Shown piece after piece: positions 48,875-57,682 of a DNA stretch of 64,000 bases. Each line of letters opens with the position of its first letter. Positions within the stretch are counted from its first letter, which is position 1. The stretch covers positions 1,054,001 to 1,118,000 of the forward strand of contig JABTUK010000003.1 in the NCBI GenBank assembly GCA_015075405.1, written 5' to 3'. Source of the DNA: Anaerolineales bacterium (GTDB lineage: Bacteria > Chloroflexota > Anaerolineae > 4572-78 > J111). The notes under the pieces were generated by a model. It searched no databases and was not told the DNA's origin. It saw only the letters and a program-made list of their open reading frames with translations. Both the position numbers and the translations under genes were made by a program.

Positions 48875-51436
48875 TTAGCGCATAATGATGGGCAGGTAGA
48901 CCGGGCCACGGGTGGGATTGGGAGTGGGACCCGGTGTAAATGCCGTCGTCTCAAAGCGGGCCAGGGCGATGTTGTTATCACTGCCGTCCAGGTAGTGGGC
49001 GCCGGCCAGCAGGATTTTGTTAGCCCCACTGAACTTGACGGCGGAGGCGCAGTCGGGCAGGCCCACAAAATCGGTGTTGAAGGGTCGCGGGGTCGGCTCA
49101 CCATCGGTGCGCACTTGAACGGCGGCAAAGTGCTGATTACTACAGCCAGCCGCCACCAGTTGGCCGTCGGCCCGCAGGTCCAGGGCATAGGCATAATCGT
49201 TGAGAGCCTGATCGAAAAAGAAGGTCCCGCTGGGCCAGATGTGACAATTGTTGGGGTCATCACACGCGGTCAAGATGCCCTGGGGGCTATACTGGGCCAG
49301 AGCCATATCGGTGTTGGAAGTGTTGCCGGTTTTCGTGGTGCGATAGCCGGCGGCATAAAGCCAGCCGTTGGGGGCCAGGGCCAGGGCGGTGATGGCTTCT
49401 GTCCCGCCCAGGTTGGTCAGGGTGAGGCCGTTGTTGCCAAAAGTGGGGTCGGGCTGGCCGGTCTCCACCAATCGCTGCAAGGCGAAATCGCCCTTGAAAT
49501 AACCACCCAGAATGATCTTGCTATCAGGCTGGACAAGAACGGCATTGACCTCGTTATCGCCGTTGAAATCCACAAAAGTCCAGCCGCCCTGATTAAAGCT
49601 GCTATCGAGCTGGCCGCTTGCGGTCAGTCGAGCGACCCCCCAGACATAGCGTGATCCCTGGATGGGGCCGGCCACCACAATCTTGCCGTCGGGGGCCAGG
49701 GCCAGGGCGGTGGCTTTGTCGGCCCCACCGACAAAATCCACCAGGGTGACGCCACCGCTGCCAAAGCTGCTGTCAATGCCGCCGCTGGGCAGGAAGCGAG
49801 CCACCAGGAAATCCATGGCGGTGTACTGGGCATTGTAGGCGGTGTAACCGGCGATGACGATTTTGCCGTCGGGTTGGACGGCCACGGCGGTGGCGGCTCC
49901 AAACAGGCCAGGGCCAAAGATGAAGGCGCTGCCATTCGTCCCGAAGGAAGTATCGGGCAGGCCGTTGGGAGTGAAGCGGGTGACAAAGGCATCGCTGACG
50001 GTGGCTTGGGGGTTGTAGACCTGGCCGGCAACCAGGAACGCGCCATTGGGCTGGAGGGCCATGCCGTAGGCGCTTTCCAGGTAGCCGGCTTGATAGCTGG
50101 GGGCAAAGGTCAGGCTGTGGGTTTGCTGGCCGCCGGTGTCCAACGAGCCGTCCGGCCACAGCCGGATCAGCAAGCCAGCGGCGTTGCTCTTTGTGCCGGC
50201 GGCCAGGATGCGGCCGTCAGGCTGGAGGGCCAGGGCGCGGCCCGAGTCAGCGCCGCCAAAATCGGGCCGGGCGATGCCGTCGCTATCAAACGTGTTATCC
50301 GGGTTACCGTTGGGGAGCAGCCGATGGAGGGCAAAATTGAAGTCGCCGTCCGACGATTTGTGATAGCCCAGCACTAGCAGCTTGCCGTCACTTTGGAGCG
50401 CCAGCTCCCGTAGACTATCGTACAGGATAGTGATCTTGCCGCCGGAGCCGAAGGCCCCATCGAGCGCGCCGCTGGGCAGGTAGCGGACGATGTAACTAGA
50501 TTCTTTACGGTAGCTGTCGACCACGACGATTTTGCCATCCGGTTGGAGAACGACAGTTTCAGCCCCTTCCTCGCCGCCAAAGTCGGTAGTGAGCTTGCCG
50601 TCGCCGTCAAACCCCCCGTCACCGTTGCTGTTGTCGTCTAGCGTGCCATCGCTCTCCAGGCGGGCGAGGGCAATATCATTGTTATCGTCCCCAAAGGCAC
50701 CGGTGTCGAATCTTAATCCTGCCACCACCAGTTTGCCGTCGTTCTGTTGCACGATGTCGTTACAATAGTCTGAATCACCAAAGGGGATGGTGACTTTGCC
50801 ATCGCCGCCGCCAAAGGTGGTGTCGCGCGCGCCGCCGCTGGTGTAGCGGGTGACGCCGAAGTCGCTGTCGCCGCCGACTTCGGCAGTTCCGCAGGCGACG
50901 ATCTTGCCATCGAGCTGCACCAGGATGTTGTGCAAGTATTTGAGCTGAGGATCGACATCCTGAGCCCAGCCGTCGCCGTCGAATGAGGGGTCCAACGCGC
51001 CGCCAGGGGTCAGACGCGCCAGTTGAAAACTCCCGCCCCCTCCGCCGACCACGATGCCGCCATCACTCTGGAGCGCGATGGCATTAGCGCCGAACATGTC
51101 CGCGAAGATCGCTTTGCCGCCGCTGCCGAAGCTGGGATCCAGCCGACCGTCCGGCAGGTAGCGGTAGACGGCAAGTTGATTGAGGATACCTGTATAGCCT
51201 ACTAGCACAATCCTGCCATCGGGCTGAAAAGCGATGTCGTAGATGTCCTTTAAGCCGGGTGGGGTAACGAGGCCATTGCTGCCAAACCCGGCGAAGGTGG
51301 TATCCAGGTCGCCGGTGTCGGCCTGGGCCGCCGGGAAGGACCAGCACAGGAGGGTCAGCAGGGCCAGCATGAGGGCACTGCGCCATAAGTGTTTGAGGCC
51401 AGGGGTAGTTTGGTTTAACGTAAGGATGATTTTCAT
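48875..51436 (-). CDS. Secreted delta-60 repeat protein
   Basis: This exported protein of about 853 residues has a signal peptide at about 1-38 (HLWRSALMLALLTLLCWSFPAAQA). It is built of about 14 delta-60 repeats, each with a core such as IALQPDGKIVVAGY followed by RLLPNGNPDNTFDSDG. The repeats are predicted to form beta-propeller-like blades. The last residues after a Pro/Thr linker are GPVYLPIIMR, a C-terminal pattern seen on many exported Chloroflexota proteins, possibly a sorting or anchoring signal. ATG 51436 follows GGAGA; the frame begins 16 codons earlier inside a palindrome. The role is unknown; no enzyme motif is seen. Confidence 0.9.
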   Translation of the reverse strand: MKIILTLNQTTPGLKHLWRSALMLALLTLLCWSFPAAQADTGDLDTTFAGFGSNGLVTPPGLKDIYDIAFQPDGRIVLVGYTGILNQLAVYRYLPDGRLDPSFGSGGKAIFADMFGANAIALQSDGGIVVGGGGGSFQLARLTPGGALDPSFDGDGWAQDVDPQLKYLHNILVQLDGKIVACGTAEVGGDSDFGVTRYTSGGARDTTFGGGDGKVTIPFGDSDYCNDIVQQNDGKLVVAGLRFDTGAFGDDNNDIALARLESDGTLDDNSNGDGGFDGDGKLTTDFGGEEGAETVVLQPDGKIVVVDSYRKESSYIVRYLPSGALDGAFGSGGKITILYDSLRELALQSDGKLLVLGYHKSSDGDFNFALHRLLPNGNPDNTFDSDGIARPDFGGADSGRALALQPDGRILAAGTKSNAAGLLIRLWPDGSLDTGGQQTHSLTFAPSYQAGYLESAYGMALQPNGAFLVAGQVYNPQATVSDAFVTRFTPNGLPDTSFGTNGSAFIFGPGLFGAATAVAVQPDGKIVIAGYTAYNAQYTAMDFLVARFLPSGGIDSSFGSGGVTLVDFVGGADKATALALAPDGKIVVAGPIQGSRYVWGVARLTASGQLDSSFNQGGWTFVDFNGDNEVNAVLVQPDSKIILGGYFKGDFALQRLVETGQPDPTFGNNGLTLTNLGGTEAITALALAPNGWLYAAGYRTTKTGNTSNTDMALAQYSPQGILTACDDPNNCHIWPSGTFFFDQALNDYAYALDLRADGQLVAAGCSNQHFAAVQVRTDGEPTPRPFNTDFVGLPDCASAVKFSGANKILLAGAHYLDGSDNNIALARFETTAFTPGPTPNPTRGPVYLPIIMR

Positions 51437-51459
51437 GATAGGGTCTCCTTTGTAAATAG

Positions 51460-51543
51460 CCCTCACCCCCAACCCCTCTCCCAAAGGGCGAGGGGAGAAA
51501 GCTAAGAGTCCCCTCTCCCGATGGGAGAGGGTTAGGGTGAGGG
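51460..51543. repeat. Long palindrome upstream of the delta-60 gene
   Basis: CCCTCACCC and AACCCCTCTCCC on the left pair with GGGAGAGGGTT and AGGGTGAGGG on the right; a second GGGCGAGGGGAG/CCCCTCTCCCG pairing lies inside. It covers the region just upstream of the delta-60 start codon and may contain its transcription start. Confidence 0.7.
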
Positions 51544-51610
51544 CAAATTTTCATTATCAGTGGCGTGCCACAGGTTCGTGAACGCGCCTAAAATTCAACA
51601 ATAATGCTTA

Positions 51611-51748
51611 GAGCGTGTTTCTTAAAAGAGAAACCGGGTTTTTGCCTCCAGTTTAACGTCGCTTTGGACCAAAAGGCAGCCGCTTTAAGGCTTAAAAACC
51701 CGGTTTCTGCGCCTGAAAATGCAGCGAAACGATTTAAGAAACACGTTC
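51611..51748. repeat. MITE-like element with a TTA duplication
   Basis: GAGCGTGTTTCTTAA (51611-51625) and TTAAGAAACACGTTC (51734-51748) are terminal inverted repeats with one mismatch. TTA stands directly outside both ends, which fits a 3-bp target duplication. A second pair, AGAAACCGGGTTTTT and AAAAACCCGGTTTCT, lies inside. There is no coding capacity. Confidence 0.72.
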
Positions 51749-51948
51749 TTAGCAATTGAGTCCTTGTACATTGAGCAAGAAAATCTCACGCAAAGCCGCC
51801 AAGAACGCCAAGAAAAATTATTAAAAATCTTTGCGTCTTTGCGTCTTGGCGAGAGAACTCTTTTTGGCTCTGGCTTGTCCAAGTTAGGGGTGAGCGGATT
51901 TGGTCATGCCTTGCCGTCCGCCGCGGGCTGGAAGCCCCCGGCTACCCC

Positions 51949-52041
51949 AGGTGAAAGCCGGTTCAAAACCAGCTCGGGGGGCCGGTTTTAGCCTGCTTCA
52001 GCGGGCTTTCACCTCTATGAGCCGGGCGTTTTAACGCTCGG
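51949..52041. repeat. Serial hairpin array beside a small gene
   Basis: AGGTGAAAGCC (51949-51959) pairs with GGCTTTCACCT (52004-52014), enclosing an ACCGG-type stem. CCGGGCG/CGCTCGG follows at 52022-52041 and covers the stop region of the minus-strand gene at 52031. Confidence 0.6.
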
Positions 52042-52237
52042 CGGGCTTCACCGGCCAGGGACGGGCTGGCAGGCGCAAGCGATGTCTGGCCGCTGTGACC
52101 AGGCGGCGCAGGAACCGGCCCCCATATTCAGCGCGCTCCTGCCGGGCGGCTCTGGCTAACCGCCAGGTTTCAGCTTCACGCAGCCGGTTCTGCTGCTCAA
52201 ACCGGGCCAGGTCTAACAATAAATCTGGGTGTTGCAT
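52031..52237 (-). CDS. Small basic hypothetical protein
   Basis: This is a 68-residue, very Arg-rich helical protein (MQHPDLLLDLARFEQQNRLREAETWRLARAARQERAEYGGRFLRRLVTAARHRLRLP). The name of the family is not recognised; the pattern with an N-terminal LLLDLARxEQxxRxxEAE helix is common in small Chloroflexota genes that sit next to regulators, from memory. ATG 52237 has AAGGA about 10 bases upstream. It lies 60 bp downstream of the stand-alone GerE gene on the same strand. A hairpin covers its end. Confidence 0.6.
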   Translation of the reverse strand: MQHPDLLLDLARFEQQNRLREAETWRLARAARQERAEYGGRFLRRLVTAARHRLRLPARPWPVKPAER

Positions 52238-52297
52238 GATCTTTATTCCTTTTCTCATTACTGCTCGATGATGGCTATAGGGTCTGGACAGAACTAC

Positions 52298-52534
52298 CTA
52301 GGCCAGGGTCAGCCAGCCTCGGCGCAGGGCCAGCAGCACCACGCCCAGGCGGCTCTGCGCATCCAGTTTCTCAAAGATGTGGCGCAGATGGACCTTGACC
52401 GTGTGCTGGCTGATAACCAGGCGGCGGGCAATTTGGGCGTTGCTGTAATCCTCGGCCAGTAGCAGCAGGATGTCCCATTCGCGGCTGGAGAGGGGTGATT
52501 GTTGTTTGGTTTCAAAAGCGATTTGTCGTTGCAT
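52298..52534 (-). CDS. Stand-alone LuxR/GerE helix-turn-helix protein
   Basis: This protein of 78 residues consists of little more than a GerE DNA-binding domain (PLSSREWDILLLLAEDYSNAQIARRLVISQHTVKVHLRHIFEKLDAQSRLGVVLLA). No receiver or ligand domain precedes it. CGGAGGATCCG lies just before the ATG, so it is a real small gene rather than a fragment of a longer frame. It resembles the C-terminal domain of MalT-type regulators. The large AAA-TPR regulator at 53738 has an XRE rather than a GerE domain, so the two may be complementary, but this is speculative. Confidence 0.85.
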   Translation of the reverse strand: MQRQIAFETKQQSPLSSREWDILLLLAEDYSNAQIARRLVISQHTVKVHLRHIFEKLDAQSRLGVVLLALRRGWLTLA

Positions 52535-52667
52535 CGGATCCTCCGTAAATGGGGAGTAGGGGAAGGGTCAGGTGTCAGGTGTTCCCGTGTCAAGTAAAAC
52601 ATCTGACACTGAACTGACTCTTTCTTCCTTACTCCTTACTTCCTACTCCTTACTCCTGTTAAATTTA

Positions 52668-53495
52668 TCAAGCCCGGATGGCCACTACCTCCAGGTATTC
52701 CGACTCAACACGGGTTACCCCATTCCTGGATTGGTTGTGGGCCGACCAGTGCTCTTCCAACGCCTGGTGTAAGGCTACCTGGCCATTTTCATCCAAGGCC
52801 GCAAAAGCCTTGAAAGTTGGGCCGTAGTAGCGGCGGAAGTACTCCACCACCCCGGCGGCGTTAAAGGGGAAGTGGAAGGTGATGGAGCGCCGGGTCAGTT
52901 GCAGTTCAGCCATGCTGCCATTAAACCGCTCGCGGACGGTGGCCTCATCGCCCCACAGCAGCGGTGAGGGCATGCCGGGGGCCGGCGGGACGTGTTGGCC
53001 CACAATCTTGAACATCTGGCCGATAAAACCACCCGGCGTCCAATTGGCCATGGCAATGCGTCCACCAGGCCGGCAGGCGCGGGCCAGTTCGGCCGCCGTG
53101 ACCTCAGGCCGGGGGGCAAACATCGCTCCAAACATAGTCATGACGGTATCAAAGGAGGCATCGTCATAGGGCAAATCTTCGGCGTCGTTCTCGTCAAACT
53201 GGATGGGCAGGCCCGCCGCTTTGGCCTTGGCCCGGCCCTGGGCCAGCAGATTGGGGGCGAAATCCTGGCCGGTGACGCTGGCCCCGCTTCTGGCCGCCGG
53301 GAGGGTCAGGTTGCCGGCGCCGCAGGCCACGTCGAGGACCCGCTCGCCGGGTTGCAGCTTGAGCCGGCCCACAAACTCGACCGCGCCGGAGGCGTAACTT
53401 TCGGCAATCAGCCCAAAGTCGCCGGACATCCAGGTGGCCTTGAGTTTGGCCTTGAGGCTCTCCATTTCAGGGGTTAAAGTTTCTGTGTTCTTCAT
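52668..53495 (-). CDS. Class I SAM-dependent methyltransferase
   Basis: This protein of 275 residues has a Rossmann-type methyltransferase domain. Motif I is GERVLDVACGAGNLTLPAA, motif II is VTGQDFAPNLL, the acidic residue before motif IV lies in FDENDAEDLPYDDASFDTVMTMFGAMFAPRPE, and GGRIAMANWTPGGFIGQMFKIV resembles ubiquinone/menaquinone-type UbiE relatives. The substrate is unknown. ATG 53495 follows GAGG; the open frame runs 66 codons upstream through the family A copy 5 palindrome, which is not coding. It is divergent from the large regulator gene and may be its target. Confidence 0.9.
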   Translation of the reverse strand: MKNTETLTPEMESLKAKLKATWMSGDFGLIAESYASGAVEFVGRLKLQPGERVLDVACGAGNLTLPAARSGASVTGQDFAPNLLAQGRAKAKAAGLPIQFDENDAEDLPYDDASFDTVMTMFGAMFAPRPEVTAAELARACRPGGRIAMANWTPGGFIGQMFKIVGQHVPPAPGMPSPLLWGDEATVRERFNGSMAELQLTRRSITFHFPFNAAGVVEYFRRYYGPTFKAFAALDENGQVALHQALEEHWSAHNQSRNGVTRVESEYLEVVAIRA

Positions 53496-53536
53496 TTTTA
53501 TACCTCGCTTCTGTTTTATATAATGATGGATGAAAC

Positions 53537-53660
53537 GTAACTGCTCAGCCATGTCATTTCGACCGCAGGGAGAAATCCCCGATACCTTACTTTTATATGT
53601 TGCGCCCTGGGGATTTCTCGCTCCTTCGTCGCTCGAAATGACATGAGGCTCAGTAGTAAC
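53537..53660. repeat. Family A palindromic element, copy 5
   Basis: GTAACTGCTCAGCC and CATGTCATTTCGA on the left face TCGAAATGACATG and a GGCTCAGTAGTAAC arm on the right. The core is the inverse of copy 4. It fills the divergent promoter region between the methyltransferase and the large regulator genes. Confidence 0.87.
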
Positions 53661-53705
53661 GATACGATCATTAAAACAGAAACTTACCGCCAAACGGTAT
53701 CCTCA

Positions 53706-53728
53706 GGGGATACAAGCGGGGATACAAG
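53706..53728 (+). promoter_or_regulatory. Direct repeat next to the large regulator start
   Basis: GGGGATACAAG occurs at 53706-53716 and again at 53718-53728, a 12-base period, 9 bases before the ATG at 53738. The second unit overlaps the ribosome binding site AAGGGG. It could be an autoregulatory operator for the XRE domain. Confidence 0.35.
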
Positions 53729-53737
53729 GGGTAAATT

Positions 53738-56700
53738 ATGGATGAGATTGTTTCTTTTGGGGCCTGGGTGCAGCAGCGGCGTAAGGCGCTCGATCTGACT
53801 CAAGCCGCCTTGGCCAAGCTTATTGGCTGCGCGGTGATTACCATCAAGAAGATCGAGCAGGATGAGCGGCGGCCTTCCCGCGAGATGGCTGAACTGTTGG
53901 CCGAGCATCTGCTGATCCCCGGCCTGGAACGGGACGCCTTCCTGCGCCGGGCGCGCGGCCAGTTTGCCCCGGTTTCGGCTGCGGCCGCCCAGGCCATCCA
54001 GCTCCCGGCCTTCCTGAAAGCGGGCGACCTTTCGATCCAGCCGCCCGCCCTTGCTTTTGTAGGGCGCGAACGGGCGCTGGCCCAACTCGAGGCCCAGCTT
54101 CACCCGGTTCTGGCCGGAGAGGGGCGGGTGCTGTTTATTAGCGGGGAAGCCGGACAGGGCAAGACCCGCTTGATGGCCGAATTTGCGCGGCAAGCCCAAG
54201 CCGCCCGGCCCGATCTGATTGTGGCCGGCGGTAACTGCAATGCCTTTGCCGGCATCGGCGATCCCTACCTGCCCTTCCGCGATATATTCGGGTTGCTGAC
54301 CGGCGATCTGGAAGCGCGCTGGGCTGCCGGGGCCCTTTCCGCCGAACAGGCCAACCGGCTGTGGCGCTTCCTCCCCCAGACCATCCAGGCGTTAGCCGAG
54401 CATGGCCCCGACCTGCTGGATGTGTTGGTTCCCACGACTGTCTTAACTGAACGGATAGCCATGTATGCGCCGGCCGGGGCTGGCTGGTTGAACGCATGGC
54501 AACGCCTGGTCGAAGCGCCCCGACCGGTTCAGTTGGAGCAGCGCCAGCTTTTTGAGCAGATCACCCTGGTATTGCGGGCCTTGGCCGCGGCGCAGCCCTT
54601 GTTGTTGCTGTTGGATGATTTGCAGTGGGCCGATAGCGCCTCGCTCAATCTGCTCTTTCATCTGGGCCGGCGCTTGTCCGGCAGCCGAATTTTGATTGTG
54701 GGGGCCTACCGGGCCAGTGAGGTGGCCCTGGGGAGTTCCGAGGATCGGTCCCGCCATCTCCTGGAGGAGATCGTCAACGAATTTAAGCGACGCCTGGGCG
54801 ACATCCAGCTTGACCTGGAACAGTTTGTTCCGGCCGAAGAGCAAGCCTTTGTCGAGGCCCTCCTGGATAGCGAACCCAACCGCCTGGGGCCGGATTTCCG
54901 CAAAACCTTGTTTGGGCACACCAAGGGCCACCCTCTATTTACCATCGAATTGCTGCGAGACATGCAGGAACGGGGCAATCTGGTGCGAGACGAGGCCGGG
55001 CGCTGGGTGGAGGGCGCCGCCCTGGATTGGGCGACCCTGCCGGCACGGGTCGAAGCGGTGATAAAACAGCGGATAGAGCGATTGGAGCCGAGCCGGCAAG
55101 AGCTGCTGTCCATCGCCAGTGTGGAAGGGGAACTCTTTACCGCCCAGGTTGTGGCCCAGGCCCAACAGCAAGATGAGCGATACGTGCTGCGCCAACTAAC
55201 CCAGGAATTGGGCCAGCGTCAGCGCCTGGTGCGCGAGTATGAGGAGGTTAAAGTAGAGTCTCACTATTTGACCCGCTTTCAGTTTGGCCATGCCCTGTTT
55301 CAGCAATATCTCTACCGGCGCTTAAGCCAGGGCGAACGGCGGCTGTGGCATGGGGAGATTGCCCGCAGCCTGGAAACATTTTATGCTGATGCCTTGCAGG
55401 CCATCATCGTCCCGTTGGCCTATCACTATACTGAAGCCGGTAACTCGGAGAAAGCAGTCCTGTATCTGCTGCAAGCGGGCGATCAGGCCCGCCGGATGGT
55501 GGCCCTGAATGAGGCCATCCGTTTCTACCGGGCGGCGCTGAAACAGTGGCCCAACGGGGAACAGGCCGGGCGAGCGGAAACCCTGCGCAAACTGGGCGAG
55601 TGTTTATGGATGACCGGCCAGTTGCTCGACGCGCTGACCACTTATGAAGCCAGTCAAGCTTTGTTTGAGCTACAGGGCGACCGGCTGCAAGCGGGGGCCA
55701 TTCACCACCTGATTGGGCGCTTGTATTGGGAGCAGGGCGACCGGGCGCAAGCCCAGCGCCATTACAATCAAGCCCTGGCGATGTTGGAACAAGGGCCGGA
55801 GAGCGTTGAGTTGGCCCGCACCATCAGCGCCATTTCAGCGATGCACTTACTGGCTTCCGCTTATGACGAGGCGATTGCCTGGGGTACGCGCGCCCTGGCC
55901 CTAGCCGAGCGTTTGGCAGCCGAAGATGTTATCATCCACGTCTTAAATAACCTCGGCGCAGCTTACGCGCCGTCGCGAGACCGGGAACGGGGGTTGGCCA
56001 TGTTGCAAGACAGCCTGCGCCGTGCCTTGAGAATCAAACTGCCCCATGACGCCTGCCGGGCCTACACCAACATGGCTGAGGTCTTGTTTTGGATGGGGCG
56101 CTATGCTGAAGCGAGAACAACCTATGAAGAGCTGTTGGCCTACGCCACCCGTGTTCAGGCCAGTCTGTTTATCGGCGACGCCCTGGTTCACCTGGGCGAA
56201 CTGGAGTGGCAGAGCGGCCAGTGGGCCGCGGCGCTCACCCGGCGAGAGCGTATTGTCGAGTGGCGGGAGAGCATGACAACTTCGATGGTGCCAGGGGTCT
56301 GGGCCAGCACCTTGCTGGGCTGGATGCGCAATGATCTGGGACAGCCCCAGGCCGCTCGGCAGGTTCTGGAAGCTGAATTACCCCAGGCCAGAGGGCTGGC
56401 TGAGGCGCAAACAACCGTGCCTCACCTGGGTCAATTGGCCCGCGCTTTAGCCGGCTTGGGGCTGGAAACTGAAACCACGGCCATTGTCGAGGAGTTGTTA
56501 GCTTTGTTTGACCATACACCCGATGCTCACCGGAACAACGCTTTGGCGCTGCTCTTTGCCTGCCAGTGGTTAGCCACCCACCCTGCTGCTAGAGATCTGG
56601 CGGCTGCCCGTGCCTGTTTGAGCCGGCTGGAACGAGCCTCGCAAATCGGCAGCCCGGAAACGGAAGCCGCTTACGACGAAGGGCAAGGGATTATTGCCCT

Positions 56701-56995
56701 GGCCGAGGACAACCCCGCTCAGGCCGCCCGGCTGTTTCAATCCGCCGTAGGCCAGTGGCAAGCTTTGAACCGCCCCTATGACCAGCTTCGCGCCTTGCGC
56801 GGTCTCGGCCAGGCCCTGGGCCAGACAGGAGATACTGGTCAGGCTCAAGCGACATTCAAGCAAGCCCTCGGCCTGATTGAGACTCTGGCCGGACAACTTG
56901 AGGATACCGAACTCAAAGCGTCGTTTTCTAATTCCATAGTTGTTCAGGAAATTCGAGAAGGGCAATCCCGCCTATATGGATTAGCTCACGGATAA
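53738..56995 (+). CDS. Large regulator: XRE domain, AAA ATPase, TPR repeats
   Basis: This protein has 1085 residues. An XRE-type helix-turn-helix (5-65; FGAWVQQRRKALDLTQAALAKLIGCAVITIKKIEQDERRPS) is followed by an AAA_16/STAND-type ATPase. Walker A is GEAGQGKT (136-143), and LLLLLDDLQWADSASLN is Walker B with the DDLQWAD signature. Residues 560-1085 contain many TPR-like helices (for example LRKLGECLWMTGQLLDALTTYEASQALF and RDRERGLAMLQDSLRRALRIKLPHDACRAYTNMAEVLFWMGRYAEARTTYEEL). This is the plan of MalT/SARP-like signal-integrating regulators, with XRE in place of the usual DNA-binding domain. It is divergent from a methyltransferase gene. Its stop codon lies in an inverted repeat. Confidence 0.92.
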   Translation: MDEIVSFGAWVQQRRKALDLTQAALAKLIGCAVITIKKIEQDERRPSREMAELLAEHLLIPGLERDAFLRRARGQFAPVSAAAAQAIQLPAFLKAGDLSIQPPALAFVGRERALAQLEAQLHPVLAGEGRVLFISGEAGQGKTRLMAEFARQAQAARPDLIVAGGNCNAFAGIGDPYLPFRDIFGLLTGDLEARWAAGALSAEQANRLWRFLPQTIQALAEHGPDLLDVLVPTTVLTERIAMYAPAGAGWLNAWQRLVEAPRPVQLEQRQLFEQITLVLRALAAAQPLLLLLDDLQWADSASLNLLFHLGRRLSGSRILIVGAYRASEVALGSSEDRSRHLLEEIVNEFKRRLGDIQLDLEQFVPAEEQAFVEALLDSEPNRLGPDFRKTLFGHTKGHPLFTIELLRDMQERGNLVRDEAGRWVEGAALDWATLPARVEAVIKQRIERLEPSRQELLSIASVEGELFTAQVVAQAQQQDERYVLRQLTQELGQRQRLVREYEEVKVESHYLTRFQFGHALFQQYLYRRLSQGERRLWHGEIARSLETFYADALQAIIVPLAYHYTEAGNSEKAVLYLLQAGDQARRMVALNEAIRFYRAALKQWPNGEQAGRAETLRKLGECLWMTGQLLDALTTYEASQALFELQGDRLQAGAIHHLIGRLYWEQGDRAQAQRHYNQALAMLEQGPESVELARTISAISAMHLLASAYDEAIAWGTRALALAERLAAEDVIIHVLNNLGAAYAPSRDRERGLAMLQDSLRRALRIKLPHDACRAYTNMAEVLFWMGRYAEARTTYEELLAYATRVQASLFIGDALVHLGELEWQSGQWAAALTRRERIVEWRESMTTSMVPGVWASTLLGWMRNDLGQPQAARQVLEAELPQARGLAEAQTTVPHLGQLARALAGLGLETETTAIVEELLALFDHTPDAHRNNALALLFACQWLATHPAARDLAAARACLSRLERASQIGSPETEAAYDEGQGIIALAEDNPAQAARLFQSAVGQWQALNRPYDQLRALRGLGQALGQTGDTGQAQATFKQALGLIETLAGQLEDTELKASFSNSIVVQEIREGQSRLYGLAHG

Positions 56996-57064
56996 ACACA
57001 GATGACACGGATAAGAAAAAAATTAAGGAAAAAATCTGTGTTTATCTGTGTGAATCCGTGAGCT
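56983..57064. repeat. Inverted repeat spanning the regulator stop codon
   Basis: AGCTCACGGAT (56983-56993) and ATCCGTGAGCT (57054-57064) are perfect complements, with AACACAGAT/ATCTGTGTT arms inside. The left arm contains the first base of the regulator stop codon. The element ends 3 bp before the ImmA stop, so it lies between two convergent genes and may stop both transcripts. Confidence 0.7.
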
Positions 57065-57067
57065 ATA

Positions 57068-57682
57068 TTAAGCTTGCCGGGCGCGCAACATTTGCTTGTA
57101 AAACGGCTCGCCGTAAAGCTGGGTTTCCAGTTTTTTCCAGGGGATGCGGACCAAGGAGCCGGCGGGCGCAAAGCCGAGGAATTCGGCGCGCTTGGCTAAA
57201 CCCGTATAACTCAAGGTTGTCTGCGTTTCATGCTTTAAGCGAACCACCACTTCGGCGGTGCATTGGCGCGGGCCGATGCCCATTTGCTTGAGGCAGGCAA
57301 AAAAGTCTGGCGTGGGGAAAATCAGCTCGGCGGCAAAGATTTCAGCCCCAATTTCGATGGGGTCCCCCTCGTTGGAGACGTCACAGTAGGCCATGACCCG
57401 GCCGCGATCCACCAGGTGGTGCTTCAGCTCGTGGGCCATGGTGAAAATCAACGGCTCCGGCGGCAATTGGCGGGCCAGCATAACCGTCGGCCCCAGGTCG
57501 TCGTCAAAATATGCGCCGCGCAGCGATTTGAACTTGTGTGGCCACAGGTCAATTTTGATACCGTAAGCACGGTACAAGCGGCGCAGGTCCGATCTGAGCA
57601 CACGCGGCCCGGCCAGGCCATGCTCCTGGCGCACTTGCCGGGCCAGCGCCCTCATTTCGTCATAATAATTAAAATGGCTCAC
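57068..57682 (-). CDS. ImmA/IrrE-type metallopeptidase
   Basis: This protein has 204 residues. The zinc site HELKH is His84, Glu85 and His88 in FTMAHELKHHLVDRG, and the downstream acidic ligand lies in IGAEIFAAELIFP. ImmA/IrrE proteases cleave or inactivate the repressor encoded beside them, as in ICEBs1 ImmR-ImmA and DdrO-IrrE. The start overlaps the XRE gene stop by 4 bp, so the pair is coupled. It should switch on genes held by that repressor, most likely the divergent HAS-barrel/HerA/nuclease operon. No integrase is nearby. Confidence 0.93.
   Translation of the reverse strand: MSHFNYYDEMRALARQVRQEHGLAGPRVLRSDLRRLYRAYGIKIDLWPHKFKSLRGAYFDDDLGPTVMLARQLPPEPLIFTMAHELKHHLVDRGRVMAYCDVSNEGDPIEIGAEIFAAELIFPTPDFFACLKQMGIGPRQCTAEVVVRLKHETQTTLSYTGLAKRAEFLGFAPAGSLVRIPWKKLETQLYGEPFYKQMLRARQA

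Larger units (their letters stand above)
51437..52030. other. Repeat-filled gap of about 590 bp
   Basis: No gene is recognised. From left to right the gap holds a long CCCTCACCC palindrome, a CCACAGGTTCGTGAAC motif, the GAGCGTGTTTC element and a serial hairpin array. The CCACAGGTTCGTGAAC motif (about 51567-51584) occurs inverted near 30810. Confidence 0.6.

Noticed and set aside
53496..53693. N-terminal extension of the methyltransferase
   Set aside because: The extra 66 codons run through a family A palindrome and show no protein similarity; ATG 53495 has its own ribosome binding site.
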